DNA of 64,000 nt from JAVJST01 sp040219295. GTDB lineage: Bacteria; Pseudomonadota; Alphaproteobacteria; Rhodospirillales; Casp-alpha2. Shown here in pieces: positions 33,744 to 41,447 of the stretch (positions are counted from its first letter, which is position 1; every line of letters begins with the position of its first letter). The stretch covers positions 496,001-560,000 of the forward strand of contig JAVJST010000011.1 in assembly GCA_040219295.1 (NCBI GenBank). Reading direction: 5' to 3'. The notes below the pieces were generated by a model. That model saw only the letters and a list, made by a program, of their open reading frames with translations. It ran no database searches and was not told the DNA's origin. The translations under genes and the position numbers were made by a program.

Positions 33744-35195
33744 TCAAGCACTCCCTGCGGGCTTCTGCGCCGGCGCTCGGGCGACGATCTTCGGCTTCGG
33801 TTTCTGAGCCGGCGCCTGTGTCGACGATTGTGCCGGCGCCTGTGCCGGGCTGGGCGCCGGTTTGGATTGCGCCGTCGCCCCGGCCTTGGTGTCGGCCTGC
33901 GACTTCATGGTCGACACCAGCTTGTCGATAAAGTGCCCCTGGAATCGCGTGATGCCGAGGGCCGCGCCCCAGCGAATTGCGTCCTGCGAATCGACACGTG
34001 ACAGGATCACGCCGTCCTTACCGGCATGGGCGACGATCTGGCGCATCTCGGCGACCTTTTCGTCCTGTTCGTCGCCGACGAACTCCGGCCCCCAGGCGAT
34101 CTTGAGGAAATCCGACTGCATGTGCGCCGGGTCGAAGAAGTTAATGGCCAGCGGGTTGAGGCCGTCGACGAGCACCTTGTAGCCGCGCTCGCGCAGGTGG
34201 TCGCGCGCGATCTTGTATGTGTTCATGTCGGCGAAAATGTCGATCACCTGAAACTCGATGATGAACTTGCCAGCATGTTCTTCGATGGCCTCGTGGAACG
34301 CCTGAAACTCACGTGACATGACCGTGCCGATATTGAGATTTAGGCTGATGGCGTCGGGTGCCGTGGCCGGGTTACGCTTGCCGATCACCGCCAGCATGCG
34401 GCGATCCAGCGTTTCCGTCAGATACTGGAACAACCAGGGGCTGGAGAAGAAATTGACGTTCGGGGCGACGCGCTTCTTCAGTTCCGCCATGGCGATGAAG
34501 AATTCGCGGAAGACGATCTCGCCTTTCTTGCCCGGGATCACCCGATAGGCCGCCTGGCTCCGGATCAGGTCGGCGATCTGCGTCGTCTTCATTTTCTGGT
34601 TGATCGCCGCGAGGTTGTCGGGCGCGAGCGGTTTGCCCTGATCTGCCTCCGCCTGCTGGCGGGCCGCCGCCTTGCGGTCCTCCTCGCGTTGCACCTCGGC
34701 GGCTGCCGCCAGATCGTTGCTGGCGGCAGTCAACGCCTTCAGGTCGTCCGGTTGAGACAGGTCGTACCAGGTGCTGAACCGGTCGTCATAACTGCCGAGC
34801 GGCGCTTCGGTCAGCGGGTCTTCCGGGAACAGGCCGCGGACCTTCTCAATGACCGGGTCGACATCGTCGATTGGCACGTTGCGACAGATCAGCAGGAGGT
34901 CGGCGTTGTAGAGCGAGTAGATCAACGCCTCGTTGTTGGCGATGAAATCGTCAAACGTCCGACTGGCGATATCGAGGAAGTGCTGCTGGCGATTGCCGGG
35001 ACGCAGCTTGGACAGGTGCACGTGCACGGCGAAGTACCCAATCGGGTCATGGCGAACCCGTTTGAGCTGTTCGAGCAGCAACGACTCCTGTGTCTGTTTG
35101 TCCCGGTCGATACCGGTTGAGTAGCGCACTTCCGCCAAAAGCCTGTCTCCCCAAGGGGGCCTTCCGAATTGATAGCATACTTCGGGACCGGACAT
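33744..35195 (-). CDS. Degenerate EAL-domain protein (paralogue 2)
   Basis: The 483-aa product is clearly homologous to the next gene: VHVHLSKLRPGNRQQHFLD against VQVHLSALRPFNRRDQHLR, and WLFQYLTETLDRRMLAVIG against WLFQHLTETLDRRMLSMLS. Its EAL-like half reads LNLNIGTVMSREFQAF, FIIEFQVIDIFAD, KVLVDGLNPLAINFFD and FQGHFID, again without catalytic ligands. It ends in an Ala/Pro/Gln/Lys-rich disordered tail of about 60 residues (QAPAQSSTQAPAQKPKPK). The two genes form an operon. Possible roles include scaffolding or sensing without c-di-GMP hydrolysis; this is inference. Confidence 0.72.
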   Translation of the reverse strand: MSGPEVCYQFGRPPWGDRLLAEVRYSTGIDRDKQTQESLLLEQLKRVRHDPIGYFAVHVHLSKLRPGNRQQHFLDIASRTFDDFIANNEALIYSLYNADLLLICRNVPIDDVDPVIEKVRGLFPEDPLTEAPLGSYDDRFSTWYDLSQPDDLKALTAASNDLAAAAEVQREEDRKAAARQQAEADQGKPLAPDNLAAINQKMKTTQIADLIRSQAAYRVIPGKKGEIVFREFFIAMAELKKRVAPNVNFFSSPWLFQYLTETLDRRMLAVIGKRNPATAPDAISLNLNIGTVMSREFQAFHEAIEEHAGKFIIEFQVIDIFADMNTYKIARDHLRERGYKVLVDGLNPLAINFFDPAHMQSDFLKIAWGPEFVGDEQDEKVAEMRQIVAHAGKDGVILSRVDSQDAIRWGAALGITRFQGHFIDKLVSTMKSQADTKAGATAQSKPAPSPAQAPAQSSTQAPAQKPKPKIVARAPAQKPAGSA

Positions 35196-35338
35196 GTCCC
35201 GAATCGCCGGAATCTCGACGCTGAGCTTACGCCATTGCGCTTGCCGGCCAAACCGCGCCGAAACTCTTACATGCTCTCGTCACGATCAAAATCCTAGGTT
35301 AATATATCGCTTACACGAACGGAAAAGAGGGACTGTAC

Positions 35339-36205
35339 GTGGTAAGTAAAGGCGCGCCCGGCGGCCTCGGCAAACTGAAATGCCATCGGTGGTTGGTCGC
35401 CGCCGGCGAAAAGTGGATTTCGATCGCGCCGGACGAAGACGCGCCGCTGGAAGACCGGGTTGGCGTCTGGATTTACCCCCGCGTCATCGACATCCACTGG
35501 GACGTCAACCTGGTCGCCCCCGAAGCCCTGATGGCGGCGGTCGACTGGATGGAGCGCGCCGACGCAGCACCCGCGCTGCACACGGCGCTCCGCTTCAATT
35601 TCGGGGCATGGGCGACGGAGCTCTACGAACATCCGTTACGCGCAGCCCAGCGAATCCGGGAAATCGCGACGTTCGCCGGATCCGAACCGTTCGGCGGCAT
35701 GACGCGGAAGCGCCTGTCGCTGGCGCGAGCCTACGACGGCGGCCGCGACACGGTGAACCTCGTGGATACCTGGTTGCGGCTCGGCGGTTACATGATGCCG
35801 AACGAATCGGAGATGCTGACCGCGCTGATACCGAAGACCCTGATTTTCCGGCATGTCGCCAACGACAACGCCTTTATCTACGCACTGGCCGGCCGGGAAT
35901 CCCACATGGCCCGCACCATGGGCGACGGCTGGTCGTCGAGCGTGCTCGGCCGGCGCGCCGAGGACTGCTGGTCCGATGACCGTTACGAGCAGGAAGTCTG
36001 CGCCGACTATGGTCCGGTCATGGATCGCGACGAGGGCCGCTACGATCACTTTCACGCGGTCATGGACCTGCCCGGACGGGAGCCCATCTGGGTCAGTTAC
36101 GAGCGCTTGTCGCTGCCGTGGATCACCATATCGGGCGAACGGATCCTCATGGTGTTTACCGCGCCCTCGCAGAACCTCGACATCCCTTTCTTGTCGACCG
36201 GCTGA
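35339..36205 (+). CDS. Unrecognised protein with PAS-like C-terminal region
   Basis: This 288-aa protein starts at GTG with a purine-rich AGAGGGA 6-7 bases upstream. I do not recognise the N-terminal half (residues 1-160). The C-terminal part, MLTALIPKTLIFRHVANDNAFIYALAGRESHMARTMGD then WSSSVLGRRAEDCW and ERLSLPWITISGERILMVFT, resembles the alphaproteobacterial PAS-type sensor folds. There is no output domain. It is divergent from the degenerate EAL pair and converges on the gene at 36215. It may be a small-molecule or redox sensor; this is inference from fold resemblance. Confidence 0.55.
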   Translation: MVSKGAPGGLGKLKCHRWLVAAGEKWISIAPDEDAPLEDRVGVWIYPRVIDIHWDVNLVAPEALMAAVDWMERADAAPALHTALRFNFGAWATELYEHPLRAAQRIREIATFAGSEPFGGMTRKRLSLARAYDGGRDTVNLVDTWLRLGGYMMPNESEMLTALIPKTLIFRHVANDNAFIYALAGRESHMARTMGDGWSSSVLGRRAEDCWSDDRYEQEVCADYGPVMDRDEGRYDHFHAVMDLPGREPIWVSYERLSLPWITISGERILMVFTAPSQNLDIPFLSTG

Positions 36206-36214
36206 CAGCCGCGG

Positions 36215-37039
36215 TCAAACCCCGGCCCGTTCGATCATCTCGATCAGGTCGCGCCACGCCATCCAGACCAGCCATTCGTCGAGTCGTTCTCCAGTCCGCG
36301 GGATGATCCAGTGGATTCCGCCCGGTTCCATGTTGCGATAGCCGTAGCGCGTGACCACGCCTTTCTCGGCGATGCCCGGCTGGACCGTACCGTAGACGAA
36401 GTCCGGCAGCCACCGCGCCAACGCGATCGCGAGCGCGAGCCGTGGGGTCGAGTGCGCGAGATCGTGGCCGCGGAGTCCGGATTCCTTCTTGATCCACACC
36501 TCACCGTGATAACAAATCCGCCCGGTGATGGCGCATGCGGCCGGCGCCGACACATCACATGATTCATCCGGGTGCGCCGACACCGCGGGCTCTGCATAGA
36601 AGGCGCGAAGCGACTTGAGGTGCAGCGCAAGCGTGGTGTGGCTCAGGTCGTCGAATCGGACCGCCTGGGTATGGACGATCTCGCCCCGGGCATCGACGCC
36701 CTTCAGCCAGAAACCGTTGACCGGGCCGATCTCCGACACGGCCGGGTCGAACTGCGGCGTCAGCGGAAGCTTGTCGAGATGTGGATTGATCGCCGCCAGC
36801 ATCTCGAAATCAGTCGAGAGTTCCAGCCTCAGACCGCTGGCGAACGCCTGTTGATCGAAGTGTTCGATGAAACGCCTGATCTGTCGCCCGAGGCGCGTAT
36901 CGCGCGTGATGACCGCGTCACCGAGCCGGATTGGCCGGTCGGGCGAAACAAGCGAGAGGATGTCCGGCCGGGGTGTCTTCTCCAAAGACAGCGGGACATT
37001 TTCGGCAATCGGTTCGATGGTTTGTTGGGCCTGCGCCAT
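36215..37039 (-). CDS. Hypothetical protein, 274 aa
   Basis: I do not recognise this protein. It is soluble, without a signal peptide or membrane segment. Visible features are a segment with cysteines (SCDVSAPAACAITGRICYH, about residues 161-179), a middle WLKGVDARGEIVHTQAVRFDDLSHTTLALHLKSLRAFY, and a C-terminal RYGYRNMEPGGIHWIIPRTGERLDEWLVWM. It has a good Shine-Dalgarno (AGGAGA 6 bases before the ATG) and a plausible promoter at 37062-37089, and it is divergent from the methyltransferase gene. Confidence 0.65.
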   Translation of the reverse strand: MAQAQQTIEPIAENVPLSLEKTPRPDILSLVSPDRPIRLGDAVITRDTRLGRQIRRFIEHFDQQAFASGLRLELSTDFEMLAAINPHLDKLPLTPQFDPAVSEIGPVNGFWLKGVDARGEIVHTQAVRFDDLSHTTLALHLKSLRAFYAEPAVSAHPDESCDVSAPAACAITGRICYHGEVWIKKESGLRGHDLAHSTPRLALAIALARWLPDFVYGTVQPGIAEKGVVTRYGYRNMEPGGIHWIIPRTGERLDEWLVWMAWRDLIEMIERAGV

Positions 37040-37061
37040 GGTGTTCTCCTTGACGATAATG

Positions 37062-37102
37062 TATATAAAAGGTTGTGTTCATACTACAACACTCGATATA
37101 CG
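37062..37102. promoter_or_regulatory. Overlapping divergent promoters
   Basis: Reverse strand: TTGTAG (37084-37089) and TATATA (37062-37067) are 16 bases apart, reading into the 36215 gene. Forward strand: TTGTGT (37073-37078) and TATACG (37097-37102) are 18 bases apart, reading into the methyltransferase gene. The two promoters interleave, so they would exclude each other or share a regulator. Confidence 0.4.
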
Positions 37103-37132
37103 TGTAAATCGAAATTCTGCGCGAGCCCGGTC

Positions 37133-37969
37133 ATGCCCCCCCATCCTCATTCCGCCAACAACGAAACAAGCGTCAGCCGATACGCCGATGATGCGGCCAA
37201 CCGCCTCTATCAACGTGTCTGGGGCGGTCGCATTCATTTCGGCCTATGGCTGTCCGACAACGACACCATGGCTACCGCGGCGGCGCGGGTGCCGATGACG
37301 CTCGCACGCGACGCCGGTGTCTGCGTCACCGACAACGTCGTCGAAGTCGGCAGCGGCGCGGCCCGCACGGCCATCGACCTTGCGCGCACGTTCGGCTGCC
37401 GCATTGTGGCAACCAATCACTCGCCGGCGCACAAGCAGCTCGCGGACCGAGCCATCGCCGAGGCCGGATTCGACCACCTGATTTCCTCCGCAACCGCCGA
37501 CGCTGAGCAGATGCCGTTCGATGACGGGCGGTTCTCGGTCTACTGGGCGCAAGAGGTGCTGGTCCACCTCGGCGACAAGGCGGCGGGATTCAGCGAAGCA
37601 CACCGCGTCCTCAGCCGTTGCGGCCGTATCGTCTTCACCGAACAGACCAGCCGGCCCGGCCGGATGACGACCGGAGAACGATCCCGGGTCGCGGCCCGGC
37701 ACGGCTCTGACGACCTGTGGGATCGGGGTGACTTTGTCGAAGCGATGGAGGCCGCCGGTTTCGGGCGTACCAGGACCGCCGACTGGTCGACCCATCTCGC
37801 TGTTCACTTCGCCGCACTGTGCCGTCGGATCGACGACAACCGGGCCGAGTTGGAGCGCGATTGCGGGACGGCATTGGTCGCGCGCCAGCTGGACAACTGG
37901 CGCTTCGCGCAGGCGCTTGCCCGGGAGGGCAAGATCGGCTGGCATCTGTTCATCGGCCACAAGTCCTGA
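37133..37969 (+). CDS. SAM-dependent methyltransferase of the glycine/sarcosine N-methyltransferase type
   Basis: The 278-aa class I methyltransferase begins SRYADDAANRLYQRVWGGRIHFGLW, which resembles the opening of sarcosine/dimethylglycine methyltransferases (pattern Y..ADNFY..VWGG..IH.GLY). VTDNVVEVGSGAARTAIDLAR is the SAM-binding motif I, DAEQMPFDDGRFSVYWAQEVLVHL is motif II/III. The start at 37133 gives the natural N-terminus. No partner betaine genes are adjacent, so the substrate is uncertain; glycine betaine synthesis is one option. Confidence 0.75.
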   Translation: MPPHPHSANNETSVSRYADDAANRLYQRVWGGRIHFGLWLSDNDTMATAAARVPMTLARDAGVCVTDNVVEVGSGAARTAIDLARTFGCRIVATNHSPAHKQLADRAIAEAGFDHLISSATADAEQMPFDDGRFSVYWAQEVLVHLGDKAAGFSEAHRVLSRCGRIVFTEQTSRPGRMTTGERSRVAARHGSDDLWDRGDFVEAMEAAGFGRTRTADWSTHLAVHFAALCRRIDDNRAELERDCGTALVARQLDNWRFAQALAREGKIGWHLFIGHKS

Positions 37970-38050
37970 ACCCGGCTTCCCGGAAGGTCTGGCGACGGCG
38001 CTCCGGACCCGGCAAGATGGCGGCTCCACTTCGGAAGCCGGGTAAGCATC

Positions 38051-38824
38051 ATGACCGAGAGTTTCATTCATGCCGCGGCCGACGGCCCGGTCGCCACCGT
38101 CCGCATCGATCGGCCGGCGTTGCGCAATGCGCTATCGCTCGGGATGGCGGGTGCGATTGCCGAGGCGGTCGAAACCTTCGACGCCGACCCCGCGATCCGC
38201 GTCATCGCGATCCGCGGCAGTGATGAGTGGTTCTCCGCCGGGGCCGATCTCAAGGAACTGCCGCCGAGCCGGGAAACAGCCAAGGCCGCGCGCGACTACG
38301 ACACGCGGATAAGCGCGGCCGTCGCCAGGCTGGCCGCGTGCCGAACGCCGACCGTAGCGCTGCTCAACGGACCGGTCATCGGCGGCGCCTCGGCGTTCGC
38401 GGTGGCCTGCGACATGCGCGTCGCGGCACGGCGCTGCTACTTCCGCATCCCGGTGGCGCGAAACGGCCTGTTCTACGCGCCGGTCGATGCGCGGCGGCTG
38501 CTTGCACTGGTCGGCCCCGGGATCGCCAAGTGGATGATGATGAGCGGCGAAACCGTCAGCAGCGAGCAGGCCCTGACGTGGGGGCTGATCACCGCGCTCT
38601 ATGACGACGATACCTTCGACGACGAGAGCCGCCGGCTGCTTGAGACCATAGCCGCCGGAGCGCCGCTGTCGCTGCGCTACACGAAACTGACGCTCGACGC
38701 GCCTTCGGACGAGACCGATCTCACCGCCGAGGCCTACGAGCGAATCTACGCGAGCCCCGATCCCAGGGAAGGCCTCGCCGCCGTGCGCGAGAAACGCACA
38801 CCGCGCTTCCGGGGCGACGGGTAA
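38051..38824 (+). CDS. Enoyl-CoA hydratase/isomerase (crotonase) family protein
   Basis: The 257-aa protein has the crotonase fold: VATVRIDRPALRNALSLGM, DEWFSAGADLKEL (first oxyanion-hole segment) and NGPVIGGASAFAVACDMRVA (second). At the two positions where enoyl-CoA hydratases carry catalytic Glu, it reads GGASAFA and RIPVARNG, so classical hydration is unlikely. It may be an isomerase, a thioesterase or another crotonase activity. It is not obviously in an operon: 81 bases separate it from the methyltransferase gene and 105 from gmhA. Confidence 0.8.
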   Translation: MTESFIHAAADGPVATVRIDRPALRNALSLGMAGAIAEAVETFDADPAIRVIAIRGSDEWFSAGADLKELPPSRETAKAARDYDTRISAAVARLAACRTPTVALLNGPVIGGASAFAVACDMRVAARRCYFRIPVARNGLFYAPVDARRLLALVGPGIAKWMMMSGETVSSEQALTWGLITALYDDDTFDDESRRLLETIAAGAPLSLRYTKLTLDAPSDETDLTAEAYERIYASPDPREGLAAVREKRTPRFRGDG

Positions 38825-38929
38825 CCCCGGCCCGATAACCAAGACCCGGCGATTGGCGGGCTTTGCTTTCGCGCCCCGCCGGTTTAAAAGAGCGACCACA
38901 CACCCCGCCGGGCATCTGACGGTCTTCAC

Positions 38930-39511
38930 ATGAATGTCGACGATTTCCTGAATGCCGAGTTCAACGAGCACGCCGACGTGCTGTCGAGAACACGCGCGGC
39001 CGTCGCCGAGCCCTTCGGTCGCCTGCTCGACGCCAGCGTTCAGGCCCTGAAGAACGGCGGCAAGCTGGCGTTCTTCGGCAACGGCGGCAGCGCGGCGGAC
39101 GCCCAACATCTGGCCACCGAGCTGACCGTGCGCTATGTCGACGACCGCCCCGCCATCCCCGCGATCGCCCTGACGACGGACAGTTCGACGCTCACGGCTA
39201 TCGGCAACGACTACGGTTTTGAGCGCCTGTTCGCCCGCCAGGTCGAAGCCCTGTGCCGCCCCGGCGACGTGGTCATCGGCATCTCGACTTCGGGCCGCTC
39301 GCAGAACGTGATCGACGCGCTGCGCCAGGCACGCGACCAAGGCTGTGTCGCCGCCGCGTTCGGTGGCAAGGACGGCGGCCCGATGGCCGACGTTGCAAAT
39401 CCGTGTCTGGTTGTGCCGTCGGAGACCACGGCGCGCATTCAGGAGATGCACATCCTGATCGGCCAGGCGCTATGCAGCGCCATCGAGCGTGAACTGGGGT
39501 ACGTAGCATGA
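38930..39511 (+). CDS. gmhA: D-sedoheptulose 7-phosphate isomerase
   Basis: This 193-aa SIS-domain enzyme makes D-glycero-D-manno-heptose 7-phosphate, the first step of ADP-heptose synthesis for lipopolysaccharide. LAFFGNGGSAADAQHLATELTVRY and VVIGISTSGRSQNVIDAL are family motifs, and EMHILIGQALCSAIE is the C-terminal zinc-binding region. The stop overlaps the hldE start by 4 bases. Confidence 0.93.
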   Translation: MNVDDFLNAEFNEHADVLSRTRAAVAEPFGRLLDASVQALKNGGKLAFFGNGGSAADAQHLATELTVRYVDDRPAIPAIALTTDSSTLTAIGNDYGFERLFARQVEALCRPGDVVIGISTSGRSQNVIDALRQARDQGCVAAAFGGKDGGPMADVANPCLVVPSETTARIQEMHILIGQALCSAIERELGYVA

Positions 39512-40989
39512 CGCAGACGCCCGATTCGGCCGTGCTGCTCTCGCTGCTCGACCGCGCGACGGACGTCCGTGTGCTGTGCGTCGGCGACGTCATGCTCGAT
39601 CGCTTCATTTCCGGCTCGGTCGATCGAATCTCGCCCGAGGCCCCGGTACCGATCCTGCGCGTCGAGGACGAAGCCCACATGCTGGGCGGCGTCGGCAATG
39701 TGGCGCGCAACATCGCCGCGATCGGCGCCACGGCCGAGGTCGTGACCGTGGTCGGCGACGATCCGGCGGGCAGCGACGTCGCCGGACTGTTCAAGGACAA
39801 CCCGGGTATCGACGCTCACCTGATTGCCGACAGTGAACGCAGGACGGCGATCAAGACCCGCTACATCGGCGGTACCCAGCAACTGCTCCGCGCCGATCGG
39901 GAATCGCCGAGCGTGCTCTCGGACATGTCGGCCGCCAAGATCGTCGCCGCGGCGAAGAAGGCCATGAAGCGCTGCGCCGTTCTGGTGCTGTCCGACTACG
40001 GCAAGGGCGTGCTGAGCCCGGCTGTCATCGGCGAGCTGATCGACCTCGCCCGCAAGGCTGGCATTCCGGTGATCGTCGATCCCAAGGGCCGCGACTTCTG
40101 GCGCTATCAGGGCGCCGACGTGGTCACGCCCAATCGCCGCGAGCTCGCCGAGGCCGTCGGCCACCCGACCAATGCAGAGAGCGAGATCGTCGACGGCGCC
40201 AAGAGCCTGATCATCGACAACGACCTCGGTGCCGTGCTGGTGACGCGCAGCCAGGACGGCATGACGCTGGTCAGCGCCGAGGGCACCGTCGATCACCTGC
40301 AGGCGGAAGCCCGCGAAGTCTTCGACGTATCGGGCGCGGGCGATACGGTGGTTGCCGCACTGGCGGCCGGCCGGGCGGCCGGCGCTTCGTGGGTCGACGC
40401 GGCGGCGCTCGCCAATGTCGCGGCCGGCATTGCCGTGGCCAAGGTCGGAACCGCGGTCGCCTTCGCCGACGATATCGTCCAGGCGCTGCACCACCAGGAC
40501 CGCGAGCGCAGCGGCGCCAAGGTGCTCGGGCTCGAACAGCTCAAGGACCGGGTCTCGGTGTGGCGCCGTGGCGGCAAGAAGGTCGGCTTCACCAACGGCT
40601 GCTTCGATCTGCTGCATCCGGGCCACGTCTCCCTGCTGGCCCAGGCGCGGGCCGCGTGCGACCGGCTGATCGTCGGCCTCAACAGCGATTCGTCGGTTCG
40701 CGCCCTCAAGGGCGAAGGCCGCCCGGTGCAGAATGAGGCGTCGCGCAGCGCGGTTCTGGCGTCGCTCGGCTCGGTCGACGCCATCGTCCTGTTCAGCGAC
40801 GAAACGCCGATCGAACTGATTCGCGCGCTGAAGCCGGATGTCCTGGTCAAGGGCGCCGACTACACCGTCGAAACGGTCGTCGGGTCCGACATCGTTCTCG
40901 GATACGGCGGCCGGGTCGTTCTGGCGGATCTGGAAGACGGCCACTCAACGACCGGCACAATCGCCCGGATGAGCGGGGAAAAGCCATGA
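39508..40989 (+). CDS. hldE: Bifunctional heptose 7-phosphate kinase / heptose 1-phosphate adenylyltransferase
   Basis: The 493-aa protein joins a ribokinase-type domain (residues 1 to about 320; GDVMLDRFISGSVDRISPEAPVP and DVSGAGDTVVAALAAG) with a nucleotidyltransferase domain (about 350-490; VGFTNGCFDLLHPGHVSLL and NSDSSVRALKGEGRPVQ). It phosphorylates and then adenylylates heptose. It is translationally coupled to gmhA upstream and to the VOC-family gene downstream. Confidence 0.95.
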   Translation: MTQTPDSAVLLSLLDRATDVRVLCVGDVMLDRFISGSVDRISPEAPVPILRVEDEAHMLGGVGNVARNIAAIGATAEVVTVVGDDPAGSDVAGLFKDNPGIDAHLIADSERRTAIKTRYIGGTQQLLRADRESPSVLSDMSAAKIVAAAKKAMKRCAVLVLSDYGKGVLSPAVIGELIDLARKAGIPVIVDPKGRDFWRYQGADVVTPNRRELAEAVGHPTNAESEIVDGAKSLIIDNDLGAVLVTRSQDGMTLVSAEGTVDHLQAEAREVFDVSGAGDTVVAALAAGRAAGASWVDAAALANVAAGIAVAKVGTAVAFADDIVQALHHQDRERSGAKVLGLEQLKDRVSVWRRGGKKVGFTNGCFDLLHPGHVSLLAQARAACDRLIVGLNSDSSVRALKGEGRPVQNEASRSAVLASLGSVDAIVLFSDETPIELIRALKPDVLVKGADYTVETVVGSDIVLGYGGRVVLADLEDGHSTTGTIARMSGEKP

Positions 40990-41447
40990 CGGCGCCGCGC
41001 AAGGCCAAGGCAGTCGGCATCAACCACGTCGCCCTCGAGGTCGGCAGCATCGACGAGGCGCTGGCCTTCTACGGACGTTTTCTTGACTTCGAGATTGAGA
41101 GTCGCAGCGAGACCGCGGCGTTCATCTACTTCGGCGACCAGTTCATCAATTTTTCGCGCGGCCGGACCCAGCCGCCGGACGATGACCGTCATTTCGGGAT
41201 CGCCGTCGACGACAAGGAACTGGTGCGCGCGACGCTCGAGGACATGGGCGTCGAACTGCTGAGCGGACGGTTTCTGGATTTTCTCGACCCGTGGGGCAAC
41301 CGCGTCGAGATCACGACCTACCAGAACATCCAGTTCTCGAAGGATCCGCACGTTCTGAAAGGAATGGGACTGGGGCATCTCGAGAAGACGCCGGCGGCAC
41401 TCGACGAGTTGCGTGCCAAGAACATGGCGCCCGGCGACGAAGACTGA
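40986..41447 (+). CDS. VOC (glyoxalase/dioxygenase fold) family protein
   Basis: The 153-aa protein shows a vicinal-oxygen-chelate fold: INHVALEVGSIDEALAFYGRFLDFEIE, then FGIAVDDKELVRATLEDMGVEL and LDPWGNRVEITTYQNIQF. Metal-ligand positions (His in NHVAL and Glu in VEITTY) are kept. It overlaps hldE by 4 bases and ends one base before the convergent PBP gene. A link to heptose metabolism is only positional. Confidence 0.8.
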   Translation: MTAPRKAKAVGINHVALEVGSIDEALAFYGRFLDFEIESRSETAAFIYFGDQFINFSRGRTQPPDDDRHFGIAVDDKELVRATLEDMGVELLSGRFLDFLDPWGNRVEITTYQNIQFSKDPHVLKGMGLGHLEKTPAALDELRAKNMAPGDED

